A stretch of DNA of 64,000 nucleotides, taken from contig NZ_JAOWKZ010000003.1 in NCBI RefSeq assembly GCF_025751495.1, positions 434,001-498,000 on the forward strand. Direction: 5' to 3'. Of this stretch, positions 41,146 through 50,771 are shown piece by piece. The DNA comes from Albidovulum litorale. Lineage in GTDB: Bacteria; Pseudomonadota; Alphaproteobacteria; Rhodobacterales; Rhodobacteraceae. The number at the start of each line of letters is the position of its first letter. Within the stretch, counting starts at the first letter, position 1. The notes below the pieces were generated by a model, which worked only from the letters and a program-made list of their open reading frames with translations, was not told the origin of the DNA and did no database searches. Made by a program: the position numbers and the translations under genes.

Positions 41146-42784
41146 CGTAGCGCCTTTCGATACTGGCAATCAGGCTCGCCGCCGCGAGGGTCAGACAGAC
41201 ATAGAGGATCGCGGCGGAGTTGAAGGGCGCGAAGGGCAGGAAACTCGCCGACTGGAATTCCCGCATCCTTTGCGTCACGTCGCGGACCGAAAGGATCGAG
41301 AGCAGCGAGGTATCCTTGAGGATCGCGATGAATTCGTTGCCGAGGGGTGGGATAACGATCTTCAGCGCCTGCGGCAGGACGACAAGTCGCGCCACCTTGT
41401 AGTTGTTGAGGCCGAGCGACCGCGCCGCCTCCACCTGGCCCTGCGGCACGGCCTCTATGCCCGCGCGGAAGATCTCGGCGAGGTAGGCGGAATAGCCGAT
41501 GGCGATAGCGATGACGCCCCTCAGCACGTTCGGCATGTCGATCGTACCACCCGAAACGTCCTTCAGTGCGCCTGCGAACGGCAGGCCGACGAAAAGGATA
41601 ATTACCAGCATCGGAATGCCGCGCACCGTGTCGATGAAGAACTCGGCGCTGACTGACAGGGGGTGGCGCCCATGCTGGTGGGCGGAGAAGGTCAGAAGGC
41701 CCAAGAGGAGACCGCCGACGAACAGAAACACCGCCGGAATGCGGAACCTGTCAGGCAACTGGCTGGTCTGCCACAGGACCTGCAAGCCCTCCGGCGCAAG
41801 TTCGGCAGGCAAGAGCGCGGCGGAAACCTGTGACCCATCCTCGATCAGCTTCAGCGCATTGTCGTTCGAGGCCGTACTTCGCAGGCCGATCTCCCTCTCC
41901 GGCGCGCCTTCGAACTCACCGAACCGCACTGCATCGACCAGCGCCTTGGGCGTGCCCTTGACGATGGCGACCCTTTTTTCGAGCGTACCGGTCAGGACGA
42001 AACTCTCATGCGGCTGCATCCAGAGCACGCCCGCCAGTACCAGCGCCCCGGCACAGACCGCGCCCCAGACCTTCGTTGTGTTGCGCGAGGGGCTGAGAAA
42101 CAAAAGCCCCGCCCAGATCAGGCCAAGGCAGGCGGCCAGCAGATAGGCGAATATCCCCGCGCGCAACGTGGTGAACAGGCCCGAGGCAAAGCCGATATGG
42201 GCAACCAGCATCAGATAGACCAGCCCCGCACCGTTGAGGAGCAGAAGCCCCAGCGGCACCCAGCGGCCGATCCCCCTGCCCGTGCCAAGCTCCACCAGCC
42301 CGGTGAGCGCCAACCCCGCGGCAAGAACCGCATAGAGCCAGAGCCCCGTGCCGAGTTGTGCCGTTACGAGGGCCGCGCCCTCGGGCGTCAACTGGCGCGG
42401 GGTGACCGCGCGCACCACCAGATCGGAGGTCACCGGGTCGAGCGCGTTGGCGACAATGGACGAGGCAAGCGCCGAGATGTCGCCCAATGCCGCCAATGCC
42501 ACGGCCAGAACCGCATTGCCGATCAGCGCCGCCATCGCCACGGCCCGGCCGTGCCCACCATCAGCCTTTCCCCGCCGCCGCAGGAGCGGCCAGACGATGC
42601 CCGCAACCAGCATGGCCATCACCAAGAGCCAGTCACGCAGAAGCACGCCCGCCCCCGGTTCGATCCCGACGATGGCGGTGATCGAGCGGCGGTAATTCGG
42701 CACCATCGTGAAAAGATAGAGGATGAAGGGCAGAACCGTCAGGATGACGAGGTTGCTGGGTCGGATACGGGCAAGCCGGTGCAT
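41129..42784 (-). CDS. Amino-acid-type ABC transporter permease with extended N terminus
   Basis: 551 residues. The last 220 are a normal HisM/GlnP permease (DTVRGIPMLVIILF, EAA loop EAARSLGLNNYKVARLVVLP). In front is an unusual region of about 330 residues with several extra helices and an extracytoplasmic domain. It follows the binding-protein gene but no ATPase gene is in the operon, so the ATPase must come from elsewhere. Confidence 0.85.
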   Translation of the reverse strand: MHRLARIRPSNLVILTVLPFILYLFTMVPNYRRSITAIVGIEPGAGVLLRDWLLVMAMLVAGIVWPLLRRRGKADGGHGRAVAMAALIGNAVLAVALAALGDISALASSIVANALDPVTSDLVVRAVTPRQLTPEGAALVTAQLGTGLWLYAVLAAGLALTGLVELGTGRGIGRWVPLGLLLLNGAGLVYLMLVAHIGFASGLFTTLRAGIFAYLLAACLGLIWAGLLFLSPSRNTTKVWGAVCAGALVLAGVLWMQPHESFVLTGTLEKRVAIVKGTPKALVDAVRFGEFEGAPEREIGLRSTASNDNALKLIEDGSQVSAALLPAELAPEGLQVLWQTSQLPDRFRIPAVFLFVGGLLLGLLTFSAHQHGRHPLSVSAEFFIDTVRGIPMLVIILFVGLPFAGALKDVSGGTIDMPNVLRGVIAIAIGYSAYLAEIFRAGIEAVPQGQVEAARSLGLNNYKVARLVVLPQALKIVIPPLGNEFIAILKDTSLLSILSVRDVTQRMREFQSASFLPFAPFNSAAILYVCLTLAAASLIASIERRYDVKRR

Positions 42785-42813
42785 CGCGGGGCCTATCGGT
42801 CAGGGAAAGAGAG

Positions 42814-42860
42814 GGCCGTGCGCGTTACGCTGCGCACGGCCGGACAGGGCCCTTCGGCCC
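42814..42860 (-). promoter_or_regulatory. Two intercistronic hairpins after the binding-protein gene
   Basis: GGCCGTGCGC/GCGCACGGCC (42814-42823 with 42832-42841) is a perfect 10-bp stem, and GGGCC/GGCCC (42847-42860) forms a second stem. They lie between the binding-protein stop and the permease start. Such stems protect the upstream part of the mRNA, giving more binding protein than permease. No T tract follows, so not a simple terminator. Confidence 0.6.
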
Positions 42861-42870
42861 GGTCAAAAGG

Positions 42871-43614
42871 TCAGTTCGTCGTCCAGTATTTCGCGACGAG
42901 CGCGTCAAGCGTGCCGTCAGCCTGAATCGCCGCAAGACCTTCGTTGAAGGCCGCGACGTTTTCATCGCCCTTGCGGAAGACAAGACCAAGGGGATCGGCC
43001 TGCAACCCGGTGATGCCGATGATCAGGTCGCCCGCAAACTCCTTTTCATAGGCGGCAGCCGAAGTGCCGTCGATGATCACGCCGGCCACATCGCCGTTCT
43101 GAAGTGCCACGACCGCACCGACGAAGGTGTCGTAAAGCGCGACGTTGTCGCGGCCGACGAGTTCTTCAGCGAGGTCGGCATTGGTTGTTGCCGTCTGCGC
43201 GGCCAGTTTGCGGCCCGAAGCCTTGATATCGTCGATGGTCATGCCCTCATCCTCGACCTGCATCAGCACGGCCTGGCTCACGACGAGGTAGGCTTCGGTG
43301 AAGTCCATCGTCTGCTTGCGCTCATCGGTGATCGAGACACCCGAGGCGACAAGGTCGAACTCACCCTGTTGAAGCGCGCCAAAAATGCCGTCCCAGGCGG
43401 TGGTGACGAACTCGGCGGTGCAGTTGATGCGTTCGCAGATCGCGTTCACGACGTCGACGTCGAAGCCGACGATCTGCCCGGTCGCCGGATCGACCGTTTC
43501 CATCGGCGGATAGGTCGTATCGGACCCGACCATGAGATGGGCGCCGCCGAGATCGGCGGCATTGGCAGCAAGGCCAAGGGCGGCAAAGGCCGCGGCAAGG
43601 AATGTGGTCTTCAT
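42871..43614 (-). CDS. Periplasmic solute-binding protein, family 3 (amino-acid type)
   Basis: 247 residues. Signal peptide MKTTFLAAAFAALGLAANA, then the family 3 pattern: GSDTTYPPME, GFDVDVVNAICERI, DLVASGVSITDERK. These proteins usually deliver polar amino acids or opines to the permease coded next. Its ATG overlaps the LacI stop (ATGA, 43611-43614). Confidence 0.92.
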   Translation of the reverse strand: MKTTFLAAAFAALGLAANAADLGGAHLMVGSDTTYPPMETVDPATGQIVGFDVDVVNAICERINCTAEFVTTAWDGIFGALQQGEFDLVASGVSITDERKQTMDFTEAYLVVSQAVLMQVEDEGMTIDDIKASGRKLAAQTATTNADLAEELVGRDNVALYDTFVGAVVALQNGDVAGVIIDGTSAAAYEKEFAGDLIIGITGLQADPLGLVFRKGDENVAAFNEGLAAIQADGTLDALVAKYWTTN

Positions 43615-44705
43615 GCTTTTCTCCTCTGTTGATGGGTTTGCCCCGCATCCGCCAGCCGGTCGGGCTGACGCGGGATCAGTCTTGGCCGGAAGACCCTGAC
43701 AAGGTCGCCCGGCGCCTCCCCCGCCATGCGGCGGAGAAGGAATTCGCCCAGACACCGGCCGAGCTCCTCGACCGGCTGGAAATAGGTTGTGAGTGGCGGG
43801 GCGAAGTATTCGGACACGTTGAGGTCGTCGTAGGAAATTACCGAGACATCGGCTTCCGCACTGAGGCCGAGATCGCGCAGACCGGCCAGCAGGCCAAGCG
43901 TCGTCGCCTCGTTCACACAGACAAAACCGGTTGGCGGATCGGTCACAGCACGCAAGCGGTGCAGGCTTTCCCGCCCGAACCGCGCAGTCAGGTCGCCCTC
44001 GGCAATCAGGTCGTCGCAGGGCGCGAGCCCCGCTTGGGCAAAAGCCGCGCGAAAGCCTGCGATACGGTCCTGCGCATAGGCAAAATCGGGGTCGGGATTG
44101 ATCAGCGCGATCCGTCGGTGCCCACCCGAGATCAGGCGACGCGTCGCGTCCCCTGCGACCCAGCCACTGTCGATATCGACATAGGCGTGACCGCTGGCGG
44201 TATCACAATGCCCCATGGCGACAAACGGAAAGTCCATGCTGCTGAGATAGGCGACCCGTGGGTCGTTCCGGCGGATACCGGAGAAGACAATCCCGTCGGC
44301 CAGCCCTCGCCGGACGATCCTTTCGGCGACATTGCGACCATCCTCGGCGTCGCGGATAAGGTGGACCGAAAGCTGGTAAGACGAGCCCTCAAGTGCGCGA
44401 CTGATCCCGCTCAGAATTTCGGCATATTCCACGCCGTGCCATTCGTGCCCCTCAGCCACCGAAATCGGCATAAGTACTGCGGCCTGAAAGCTTTTCCCGG
44501 TGCGGAGTGAGGCCGCACGCGGGTTGGCCGCGTAGCCGACGCTTTCCGCCGCCGCGCGAATCCGGGCCTTGGTTTCATCCGTGACAACGGGCGAGTCGTT
44601 CAGCGCCTTTGATACGGTGGCGATGGAGTAACCGGTCATTTCGGCAAGCGTTTTCACCGTCGGGCGCCGGGCGGGCGCTGAGCGATGAGCCGTTTTTGCC
44701 GTCAT
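43611..44705 (-). CDS. LacI-family transcriptional regulator
   Basis: 364 residues: HTH at about 16-45 (TVKTLAEMTGYSIATVSKAL) with hinge helix (NPRAASLRTG), then a sugar-binding-like core (VISYDDLNVSEYFAPPLTTY in part). First gene of the operon LacI, binding protein, permease, GH1, SDR. A perfect palindrome at 44743-44760, 38 bases upstream of its start, implies autoregulation. Confidence 0.93.
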   Translation of the reverse strand: MTAKTAHRSAPARRPTVKTLAEMTGYSIATVSKALNDSPVVTDETKARIRAAAESVGYAANPRAASLRTGKSFQAAVLMPISVAEGHEWHGVEYAEILSGISRALEGSSYQLSVHLIRDAEDGRNVAERIVRRGLADGIVFSGIRRNDPRVAYLSSMDFPFVAMGHCDTASGHAYVDIDSGWVAGDATRRLISGGHRRIALINPDPDFAYAQDRIAGFRAAFAQAGLAPCDDLIAEGDLTARFGRESLHRLRAVTDPPTGFVCVNEATTLGLLAGLRDLGLSAEADVSVISYDDLNVSEYFAPPLTTYFQPVEELGRCLGEFLLRRMAGEAPGDLVRVFRPRLIPRQPDRLADAGQTHQQRRKA

Positions 44706-44742
44706 GATCCCCCCGGTGACGGATGCCGCTGACGTAGCGGCT

Positions 44743-44760
44743 TATAAAAACGTTTTTATA
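44743..44760. promoter_or_regulatory. LacI-family operator
   Basis: TATAAAAACGTTTTTATA is a perfect 18-bp palindrome with the central CG typical of LacI-family sites, placed over the expected promoter of the lacI-type gene. A related site occurs at 47951-47972. Confidence 0.8.
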
Positions 44761-44785
44761 GTCTTTTCGATACCTGTCAACGGAC

Positions 44786-47700
44786 TCATGCACCGACCTC
44801 TGCCAAGGCCGCCTCCAGCGCCGTGATCAGGATGTCCGCCTCGGCCCGACCGAAGACCATCGGCGGTTTGAACTTGAGGACGTTGTCCAGGGGTCCGTCG
44901 GTCGATGCCAGCACGCCCTGCTGCCGGATATGGTTGACGATCCGGCCCGCCTCTTCGGTCGCAGGCTCCCTCGTCGTGCGGTCGCGAACCAGTTCGATGC
45001 CGGAAAAGAGCCCCCGCCCCCTGACATCGCCAACGAGCGGGTGGCGATCAGCCATTTCTTCGAACCGGGCGAGCATATAGTCACCCGTTTCCAGCGCCTT
45101 CGCCTGCAAACCCTCGCCGTCGATAATGTCGAGTACGGCAAGACCCACGGCCATCGACACCGGATTGCCGCCGAAGGAGTTGAAATACTCCATCCCGTTG
45201 GCGAAACACGCCGCAAGCTCCGGCGTTGCAACCACCGCTCCGAGTGGATGGCCATTGCCGATGGGTTTGCCCATTACCACGATGTCCGGCACCACGCCCT
45301 GCAATTCGAAGCCCCAGAAGGTAGACCCCACACGCCCGAAACCGCATTGCACCTCATCGGCAATGCAGACGCCACCGCGTGCGCGGACATGGTCGTAGGC
45401 GGCCTTGAGATATCCGTCAGGATATACAACCTGTCCACCGACGCCCGAGATCGACTCGGCGATGAAGGCAGCCGCCCCACTTCCTGTCTTGGCCTCCACC
45501 GCATCGAGGCAGCGAGCCACGTCAGCGGCATAGGCCCGGCCGGACGCCTCGGACATACCTTTGTGTGGGCCGCGATAAGGGTCTGGAAACTCGGCTATTT
45601 CCACGAAGTCTGGCTGCGGATAGCCGCCCTTGCGCTTGAACTTGTAGGGGCTGATATCGACCATCCCGCCGGAATTGCCGTGATAGGCCCAGTCTAGCAC
45701 GACGGTGGACTTCTTGCCGATTGCCGTCCGCGCGATGCGCAGCGCGAGTTCATTCGCCTCGGTCCCGGAATTGACGAAGTAGGCGACCTTCAGGTCGCCG
45801 GGCAGTTTCGCCGTCAACCGGTCGGAGAAATCGAGCATCAGGTCGTTCAGGTAACGGGTATTGGTGTTGAGAACGGCTGCCTGCCGGGCGATGGCCTCTA
45901 CCACCTTCGGGTGGCAATGGCCGACATGGGTGATGTTGTTAACCGCATCCAGATACTTGCGCCCGGTATGGTCGATCAGCCACGGCCCCTCACCCCGCAC
46001 TACCTTCAGCTTTTCGGCGTATGAGATTGACAATGAAGGGCCAATCGACTTAGAGCGCCGATCCATAAGCTTAGCTGGCGGGTTCGGATCGACGATGAAG
46101 CTCTCCGGGGCGAGCCGCAGGATCAGATTCGGATCGGGGCAGATGCCGGACCACACATCCCATAGGCTGTCATGGCCGACACCGAAGAAATTGCCCTTCT
46201 GGCTCAGCATGTCGGTCATGACCTGAAAATGCAGATGCGGTGCCCAGCCGCCGTTTTCGTCCCAGTCGCCGAAGTGGGCGATAAGCTCCCCCGCCGCGAC
46301 CTCCTGCCCTTCGGCCAAAAGCCCTGGCAATGACCCGCCGAGATGACCGTAAAGCGTATAGAAGGGCACGCCCTCTGGTGTCGCGTGTTCAATGATAAGG
46401 GTATGACCGTAATCGAGGGGTTCGGCATTGTAGGCGATCGTATGAACCCGCCCCGGAAAGGGGGCATGAACCGGTGTGCCTGCGGAGGCGAAGACGTCGA
46501 TCCCCAGATGCCTCGTGCGTCGTTCCTCACTAGCCGCATCGGCGAATTGTGCGGCAGTGTAGACAGACCGCTTTTCCCCATAAGATCCAAGGCCATAAAA
46601 CCCGACATTGAGTGGAAGATTGGCGGGTCTCTGCGCTACAAACCAATCGTCCCACGCGCGGTCCTTGATGTCGGGCATGCCCGCAGGTGGCGCGTTGGTC
46701 AGAAGCGCGAACCGGGCCGAGCGGGCGATGTCGGGATGAAACATCGGCGACGCCTCAGACCTGGCGAGATGCGCCCGTACCGCTTGTTCTGAGCGGGTGG
46801 CGTCAAAGCCAGCGGCGCAGCGGCATAGCGCCACCATGAATTCTGGATCGAGAGTGTCGAGCCGTTCAAGCAGTCTGAAAGCAGGTTCCTGCGAGATGGT
46901 CAGATATGCGTTGTCCGGATGCTCCTTGGCCCGCCGGGAGGATATACATACAGACGCCGCCAGCCGCATCCGCATCAGGTCGAAAAGAACTTCGGCCTCA
47001 TCCTCAGTGATCGGGAATTCCGACACGTAACCACCGATTATGGCCCGCATCGATGCATAGAGGTCGTCAGCATCCAGAAGCGCGTAAGCCAAGGTGATCG
47101 CCAGTTCGTTGATCGTTCGGCCAAACGACATGTCGCCGAAATCGATCAGCCCGACAATGCGATCAGGATCACTGGCATCGACGATCACGTTGTTGTCGTT
47201 GGCATCCTGATGCAGAACCGACGCACGAAGCCCCGGCAAACGCGGCGCGACCCTGTCGCTGTATCTGGCGAACAGACCCTCGACCATCCGGCGGCGCGCG
47301 GGCGCTGCAATGTAACTGTCCCAAGACGACAGATTGCCAACGTGGTCGAGCGACCAAATGAAATCCGACCGGAAAGCGGCGGGATGTCCGAAACCCTGTA
47401 GTCCCCGGGTGACCCTGCCCATGAAGGCTCCAAGGTTCTGCAGCTGGTTAAGGCTGCGGGGGCCGCCACTTAGCAAAGCACCATCCAGCCACGTTACAAG
47501 CCTTACGATAGACTTGGCGCCGCTCACGTCAACTTCTGCAGTGTCAACTCCTGCCAGCGTCGGAACGACCTGAGGAACGCCTTGCACGCCGGCACGTCCG
47601 AGATGCGACATCGCGGCGTTCTGCAATGCGATCTGGTCCAGGTCTTCACCGGCATTGGCGATCTTCAGCACGAAGGTTCCGGTGCCAGCATCTATGCGGG

Positions 47701-47821
47701 CATTCTGGTCCCGCTCTGAAATCAGTGGCGATACCTCACCAGCGAATCCGTAGAGACGCCGGACGAGTGTCTGCATCTGAGCCGGAGCAAGATCGGGCGG
47801 CGGCGTTGTGAAGGCGGACAT
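44786..47821 (-). CDS. Fusion: aminoglycoside-phosphotransferase-like kinase, M23 metallopeptidase, class III aminotransferase
   Basis: 1011 residues from the ATG at 47821 (GGAG 5 bases upstream; an ATG 60 bases earlier has no ribosome-binding site). Residues about 15-300 form an APH/choline-kinase fold (HQDANDNN at 204-211, DFGD at 227-230). Residues about 430-535 are an M23 domain with all zinc ligands (His438, Asp442, His529, His531). From about 590 is a PLP aminotransferase ([10 protein letters not shown]; Schiff-base Lys in [11 protein letters not shown]). Kinase plus aminotransferase-fold phospho-lyase recalls hydroxylysine or phosphoethanolamine degradation; the M23 insert is unexplained. 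Confidence 0.88.
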   Translation of the reverse strand: MSAFTTPPPDLAPAQMQTLVRRLYGFAGEVSPLISERDQNARIDAGTGTFVLKIANAGEDLDQIALQNAAMSHLGRAGVQGVPQVVPTLAGVDTAEVDVSGAKSIVRLVTWLDGALLSGGPRSLNQLQNLGAFMGRVTRGLQGFGHPAAFRSDFIWSLDHVGNLSSWDSYIAAPARRRMVEGLFARYSDRVAPRLPGLRASVLHQDANDNNVIVDASDPDRIVGLIDFGDMSFGRTINELAITLAYALLDADDLYASMRAIIGGYVSEFPITEDEAEVLFDLMRMRLAASVCISSRRAKEHPDNAYLTISQEPAFRLLERLDTLDPEFMVALCRCAAGFDATRSEQAVRAHLARSEASPMFHPDIARSARFALLTNAPPAGMPDIKDRAWDDWFVAQRPANLPLNVGFYGLGSYGEKRSVYTAAQFADAASEERRTRHLGIDVFASAGTPVHAPFPGRVHTIAYNAEPLDYGHTLIIEHATPEGVPFYTLYGHLGGSLPGLLAEGQEVAAGELIAHFGDWDENGGWAPHLHFQVMTDMLSQKGNFFGVGHDSLWDVWSGICPDPNLILRLAPESFIVDPNPPAKLMDRRSKSIGPSLSISYAEKLKVVRGEGPWLIDHTGRKYLDAVNNITHVGHCHPKVVEAIARQAAVLNTNTRYLNDLMLDFSDRLTAKLPGDLKVAYFVNSGTEANELALRIARTAIGKKSTVVLDWAYHGNSGGMVDISPYKFKRKGGYPQPDFVEIAEFPDPYRGPHKGMSEASGRAYAADVARCLDAVEAKTGSGAAAFIAESISGVGGQVVYPDGYLKAAYDHVRARGGVCIADEVQCGFGRVGSTFWGFELQGVVPDIVVMGKPIGNGHPLGAVVATPELAACFANGMEYFNSFGGNPVSMAVGLAVLDIIDGEGLQAKALETGDYMLARFEEMADRHPLVGDVRGRGLFSGIELVRDRTTREPATEEAGRIVNHIRQQGVLASTDGPLDNVLKFKPPMVFGRAEADILITALEAALAEVGA

Positions 47822-47950
47822 GGCATCTCCGGTTGGCTGGTAAATGTGAAACGGGGCCAATAGGCTCTTGAAAGTCGTCATGCGGCAAGCCCCGACATTT
47901 TTGCCATCGCAATGCTGCGCCCCCCGAGCATCGACGCGTGTTTCACTCGG

Positions 47951-47972
47951 ACAATATAAACGATTTTATTGT
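47951..47972. promoter_or_regulatory. Second LacI-like operator
   Basis: A 22-bp imperfect palindrome, ACAATATAAACG followed by ATTTTATTGT, with a central CG. The arms share the TATAAA/TTTTAT core of the 44743 site. It lies 130 bases before the fusion gene start, so the LacI protein may control that gene too. Confidence 0.55.
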
Positions 47973-48299
47973 TTGCAACCCATCAGATTCAAGCAACCGG
48001 ACGAGAACTCATCGTCCCGCTAGTATGCCGCCGTGTCGCAGCCGGGAATACCGCCATCCAAAAATCCACCAACGATCGTTTCCCGTCCGAGGGAAAATGA
48101 CGGAACCTAAAATATCCCCTGGTCGGGCTAGATCGGTCCGAACATGACGGCATCGCAGAATGCAATACAGTTCGCATCAGGGAACTGAGTGTGAGCCTGC
48201 TTAAGACATGCCACTATGCCGCCCAGTTTTCAAAATTTATTTCAATGACTTGTCTGGACGGCGCCCGCAGCATCCGATTCAAACAAAACCGATCGCCTC

Positions 48300-48328
48300 T
48301 TGCTGGCCCCTGCCCCTCCTCCTATATT
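48300..48328 (+). promoter_or_regulatory. tmRNA promoter
   Basis: TTGCTG (48300-48305), 17-base spacer, TATATT (48323-48328): a good sigma-70 promoter starting RNA near 48335, just at the first paired base of the acceptor piece. Confidence 0.7.
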
Positions 48329-48334
48329 TGCGTT

Positions 48335-48650
48335 GTTCGGGTCCGCCCGGACTATGGACATAAACGCGCTCGTAATAAGCGGATCGGACCCGGGGGCGGT
48401 ACCCGGCGGCTCCACCAAACTCCCGGTATTGGCGGGACATGGGGCCGAAACAGGATCGACGAACGTCTAAAGGGGTTTGCTTTGTCCCGGTGAGGTACCA
48501 CCGTTATCGGTCCGCAAAGTACAGTTGCCAATAACAACCGTGCTCCGATGGCTCTGGCTGCGTAAGCAGTTCGATCTATCGAAACTTAAGCCCTTGCGCC
48601 TAGCAGCGTAAGGCGGGGTTCGCAGGCACCTGGCAACAGAAGCCTGCACT
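48335..48650 (+). ncRNA. ssrA: tmRNA, circularly permuted two-piece type
   Basis: The acceptor piece comes first: CGGGTCCG pairs with CGGACCCG, and the 3' end CGGCTCC-A-CCA ends at 48417. After a short spacer the coding piece starts at 48441 with GGGGCCG, which pairs with CGGCTCC to give the alanyl-type acceptor stem, followed by AAACAGGATCGACGAACG. The tag frame (48527-48565) encodes ANNNRAPMALAA then TAA. A hairpin (GCAGGC 48622-48627, GCCTGC 48642-48647) marks the approximate 3' end. It rescues stalled ribosomes and tags proteins for ClpXP. Ends of the mature pieces are approximate. Confidence 0.92.
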
Positions 48651-48728
48651 TCCCTCTTCATGCTTCGTCAAGAACGTCCGTTTAGGGTTGCGTCCATACG
48701 CGCGACGTCCCGGGCCGACGGAGGCATG

Positions 48729-49154
48729 ATGACAAATCTCGAACTACTTCAGGACTGGTACAACCGCGTCTGGGTTAAAGCGGACCTTGACGCGATCGAC
48801 ACCTATTTTGCGCCGCGCGCCGGGGCCGATGGGATCATGCCGGACGGCCAGGTCGGGGTGGAGGATTTCAAGGCGCTGGTACCGGCGCTCTTGGCCCTCG
48901 TGCGTGACCTTTCCATCGACATTGAACGCAGCCATGAGATCGGCGACTGGCTCTGGACCCAGATCGTCGTGAAGGCCTCGACCGCCCATGGCATCGATCC
49001 GATCCTTGCGCGCGGGCAGGTGATGGTGCGGATCGAGGACGGCAAGATCACCGAGGCCTATAATTGCTTCGACTTCATCACCTTCTTCGAACAGGCCGGA
49101 CTGCTGCCGCAAGATGCGTTCATGCTCCTTCTTTCAGGCGAGAAACTCAGTTGA
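48729..49154 (+). CDS. NTF2-like/SnoaL-type protein
   Basis: 141 residues. LELLQDWYNRVWVKADLDAI is the first helix of a SnoaL-like cone fold; the middle and end (GQVMVRIEDGKITEAYNCFD) are strands lining a pocket. The family includes ester cyclases and carrier-like proteins; no substrate is proposed. The start is one of two adjacent ATGs (48726 or 48729); the second leaves a better gap after GGAGG. Adjacent to tmRNA. Confidence 0.75.
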   Translation: MTNLELLQDWYNRVWVKADLDAIDTYFAPRAGADGIMPDGQVGVEDFKALVPALLALVRDLSIDIERSHEIGDWLWTQIVVKASTAHGIDPILARGQVMVRIEDGKITEAYNCFDFITFFEQAGLLPQDAFMLLLSGEKLS

Positions 49155-49199
49155 ACCGCGGGTATTGCCGGTGATGGGGTTCGGTCGCATGATTGGACC

Positions 49200-49853
49200 A
49201 TGCAACGTGCCCTTCTTCCTGCCCTCCTTCTGCTGTCGCAGCCGGTTCTGGCCTGCGACCTGGCGCTCGTTCTGACCATTGATGTGTCGGGGTCGATCGA
49301 CCGCGGCGAATACCGTTTGCAGGTTCAGGGACTGGCCGATGCGCTCGCCGATCCGGAAATCGCGGATGCACTGGTGCTCGGACAGGTGGCCTTGGCGGTT
49401 GTCGAATGGTCCGGCACCGGACAACAGAATTTGTCAATGCCCTGGCGGCGCATGCTCAGCTATGAAGAGGTCGCGGATTTCTCGGATCGCGCCCGCGATC
49501 TCAAGCGCGCCTATTCCGGGTCGGACACGGCGGTGGGCGAGGCCATTGCATTTTCGGTCCAGCAGTTCGCGGCGGTCTCCGACTGCCGCCGCAAAGTGAT
49601 CGATATATCCGGCGACGGGCCACAGAATGCGGGCTTTCCCCTTGCGCCCGAACGCACCGGGGCCGAGGCTGCGGGGATCGAGATCAATGCCGTCGCCATC
49701 GAGGATATCGGACAGGCAACGCCGATCACCGAGTTCTATCGGCGTTACGTCGTCACCCGGAACGGGTTTGTATTGACCGCGCGCGGGCTGGAGGATTATC
49801 CGCGGGCCATCCGCGCCAAGATCCTGCGCGAGGTTGCCAGGCCGCTCGGCTGA
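49200..49853 (+). CDS. DUF1194 von Willebrand factor A-like secreted protein
   Basis: 217 residues: signal peptide ending near LLLSQPVLA-C, then a vWA fold with the metal-site motif DVSGSID and the Thr/Asp of ISGDGPQN. DUF1194 proteins are alphaproteobacterial periplasmic vWA domains of unknown partner. Ordinary length. Confidence 0.88.
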   Translation: MQRALLPALLLLSQPVLACDLALVLTIDVSGSIDRGEYRLQVQGLADALADPEIADALVLGQVALAVVEWSGTGQQNLSMPWRRMLSYEEVADFSDRARDLKRAYSGSDTAVGEAIAFSVQQFAAVSDCRRKVIDISGDGPQNAGFPLAPERTGAEAAGIEINAVAIEDIGQATPITEFYRRYVVTRNGFVLTARGLEDYPRAIRAKILREVARPLG

Positions 49854-49970
49854 GGGCTTGACCACACCTGATCAACCATGCAAGCGTCAACCTGTGGGGC
49901 CTGCGACCGCGCCCCGTGAGGCCGAGGCCAGAAGCGTCGCATCCTTCTTGATCAACCCAAAGGATGCCCC

Positions 49971-50771
49971 ATGCCCGGCTTCGGCTCTATCTCACCCGTA
50001 CAACTCGCCCGCCTTATCGGCACGCCCGATTGTCCCGTCCTTATCGACACTTGTATGAACGACGACTTTGCCGACAACCCGCATCTGATACCCGGCGCGC
50101 GGCGATATCCCTTCGGCCGGATCGCCGAGTTTGTCACCGAAATCGGGGACCGTCCGGTCATAGCGATCTGCAAAAAAGGGCTGAAACTCTCGGAAGGGGC
50201 GGCCGCGATCCTGCGCTGCCACGGAGTTAGGGCCGAAACACTGGAGGGAGGCATTCTGGCCTGGCAGGCCGCCGGTTTGCCGATGATCCCCGCTGCCGCC
50301 CTGTCCGCCTCGCGCCTCTGGGTCACACGACACCGGCCCAAGATCGACCGCATCGCCTGCCCCTGGCTGATCCGGCGATTTATCGACTCCGACGCGCAGT
50401 TCCTATTTGTCGCCCCAGCGGAAGTGTCCGCCGTAGCAGAAAAATTCAACGCCGCGCCCTTCGACATCGAAGGCGTCACCTTCTCGCATCGGGGCGGCAA
50501 ATGCTCATTTGACGCCCTTCTCGACGACTTCCAGCTTCACACCGAACCGCTCGACCGGCTGGCGCTTGTCGTGCGAGGGGCCGACACTGACCGTCACGAT
50601 CTGGCGCCGCAGGCGGCAGGACTCCTGGCCCTGTCGGTCGGTCTCTCGCGGCAATACAAGGACGATCTGGAGCAGCTTGAGGCCGGAATGCTCATGTATG
50701 ACGCGCTCTACCGCTGGGCCCGTGACGGGTTCGAAGAAGGCCATGACTGGCCAGCGGGGCGCAAGGCATGA
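49971..50771 (+). CDS. Rhodanese/ChrB-type chromate resistance fusion protein
   Basis: 266 residues: a rhodanese domain first (about 5-95, Cys67 in ICKKGLKLS, the CxxGxxS active loop), then the ChrB C-terminal domain (RHRPKIDRIACPWLIRR and AGMLMYDALYRWARDG in parts). ChrB proteins regulate or aid chromate efflux. ATGA overlap with chrA (50768-50771) supports that role here. Confidence 0.88.
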   Translation: MPGFGSISPVQLARLIGTPDCPVLIDTCMNDDFADNPHLIPGARRYPFGRIAEFVTEIGDRPVIAICKKGLKLSEGAAAILRCHGVRAETLEGGILAWQAAGLPMIPAAALSASRLWVTRHRPKIDRIACPWLIRRFIDSDAQFLFVAPAEVSAVAEKFNAAPFDIEGVTFSHRGGKCSFDALLDDFQLHTEPLDRLALVVRGADTDRHDLAPQAAGLLALSVGLSRQYKDDLEQLEAGMLMYDALYRWARDGFEEGHDWPAGRKA

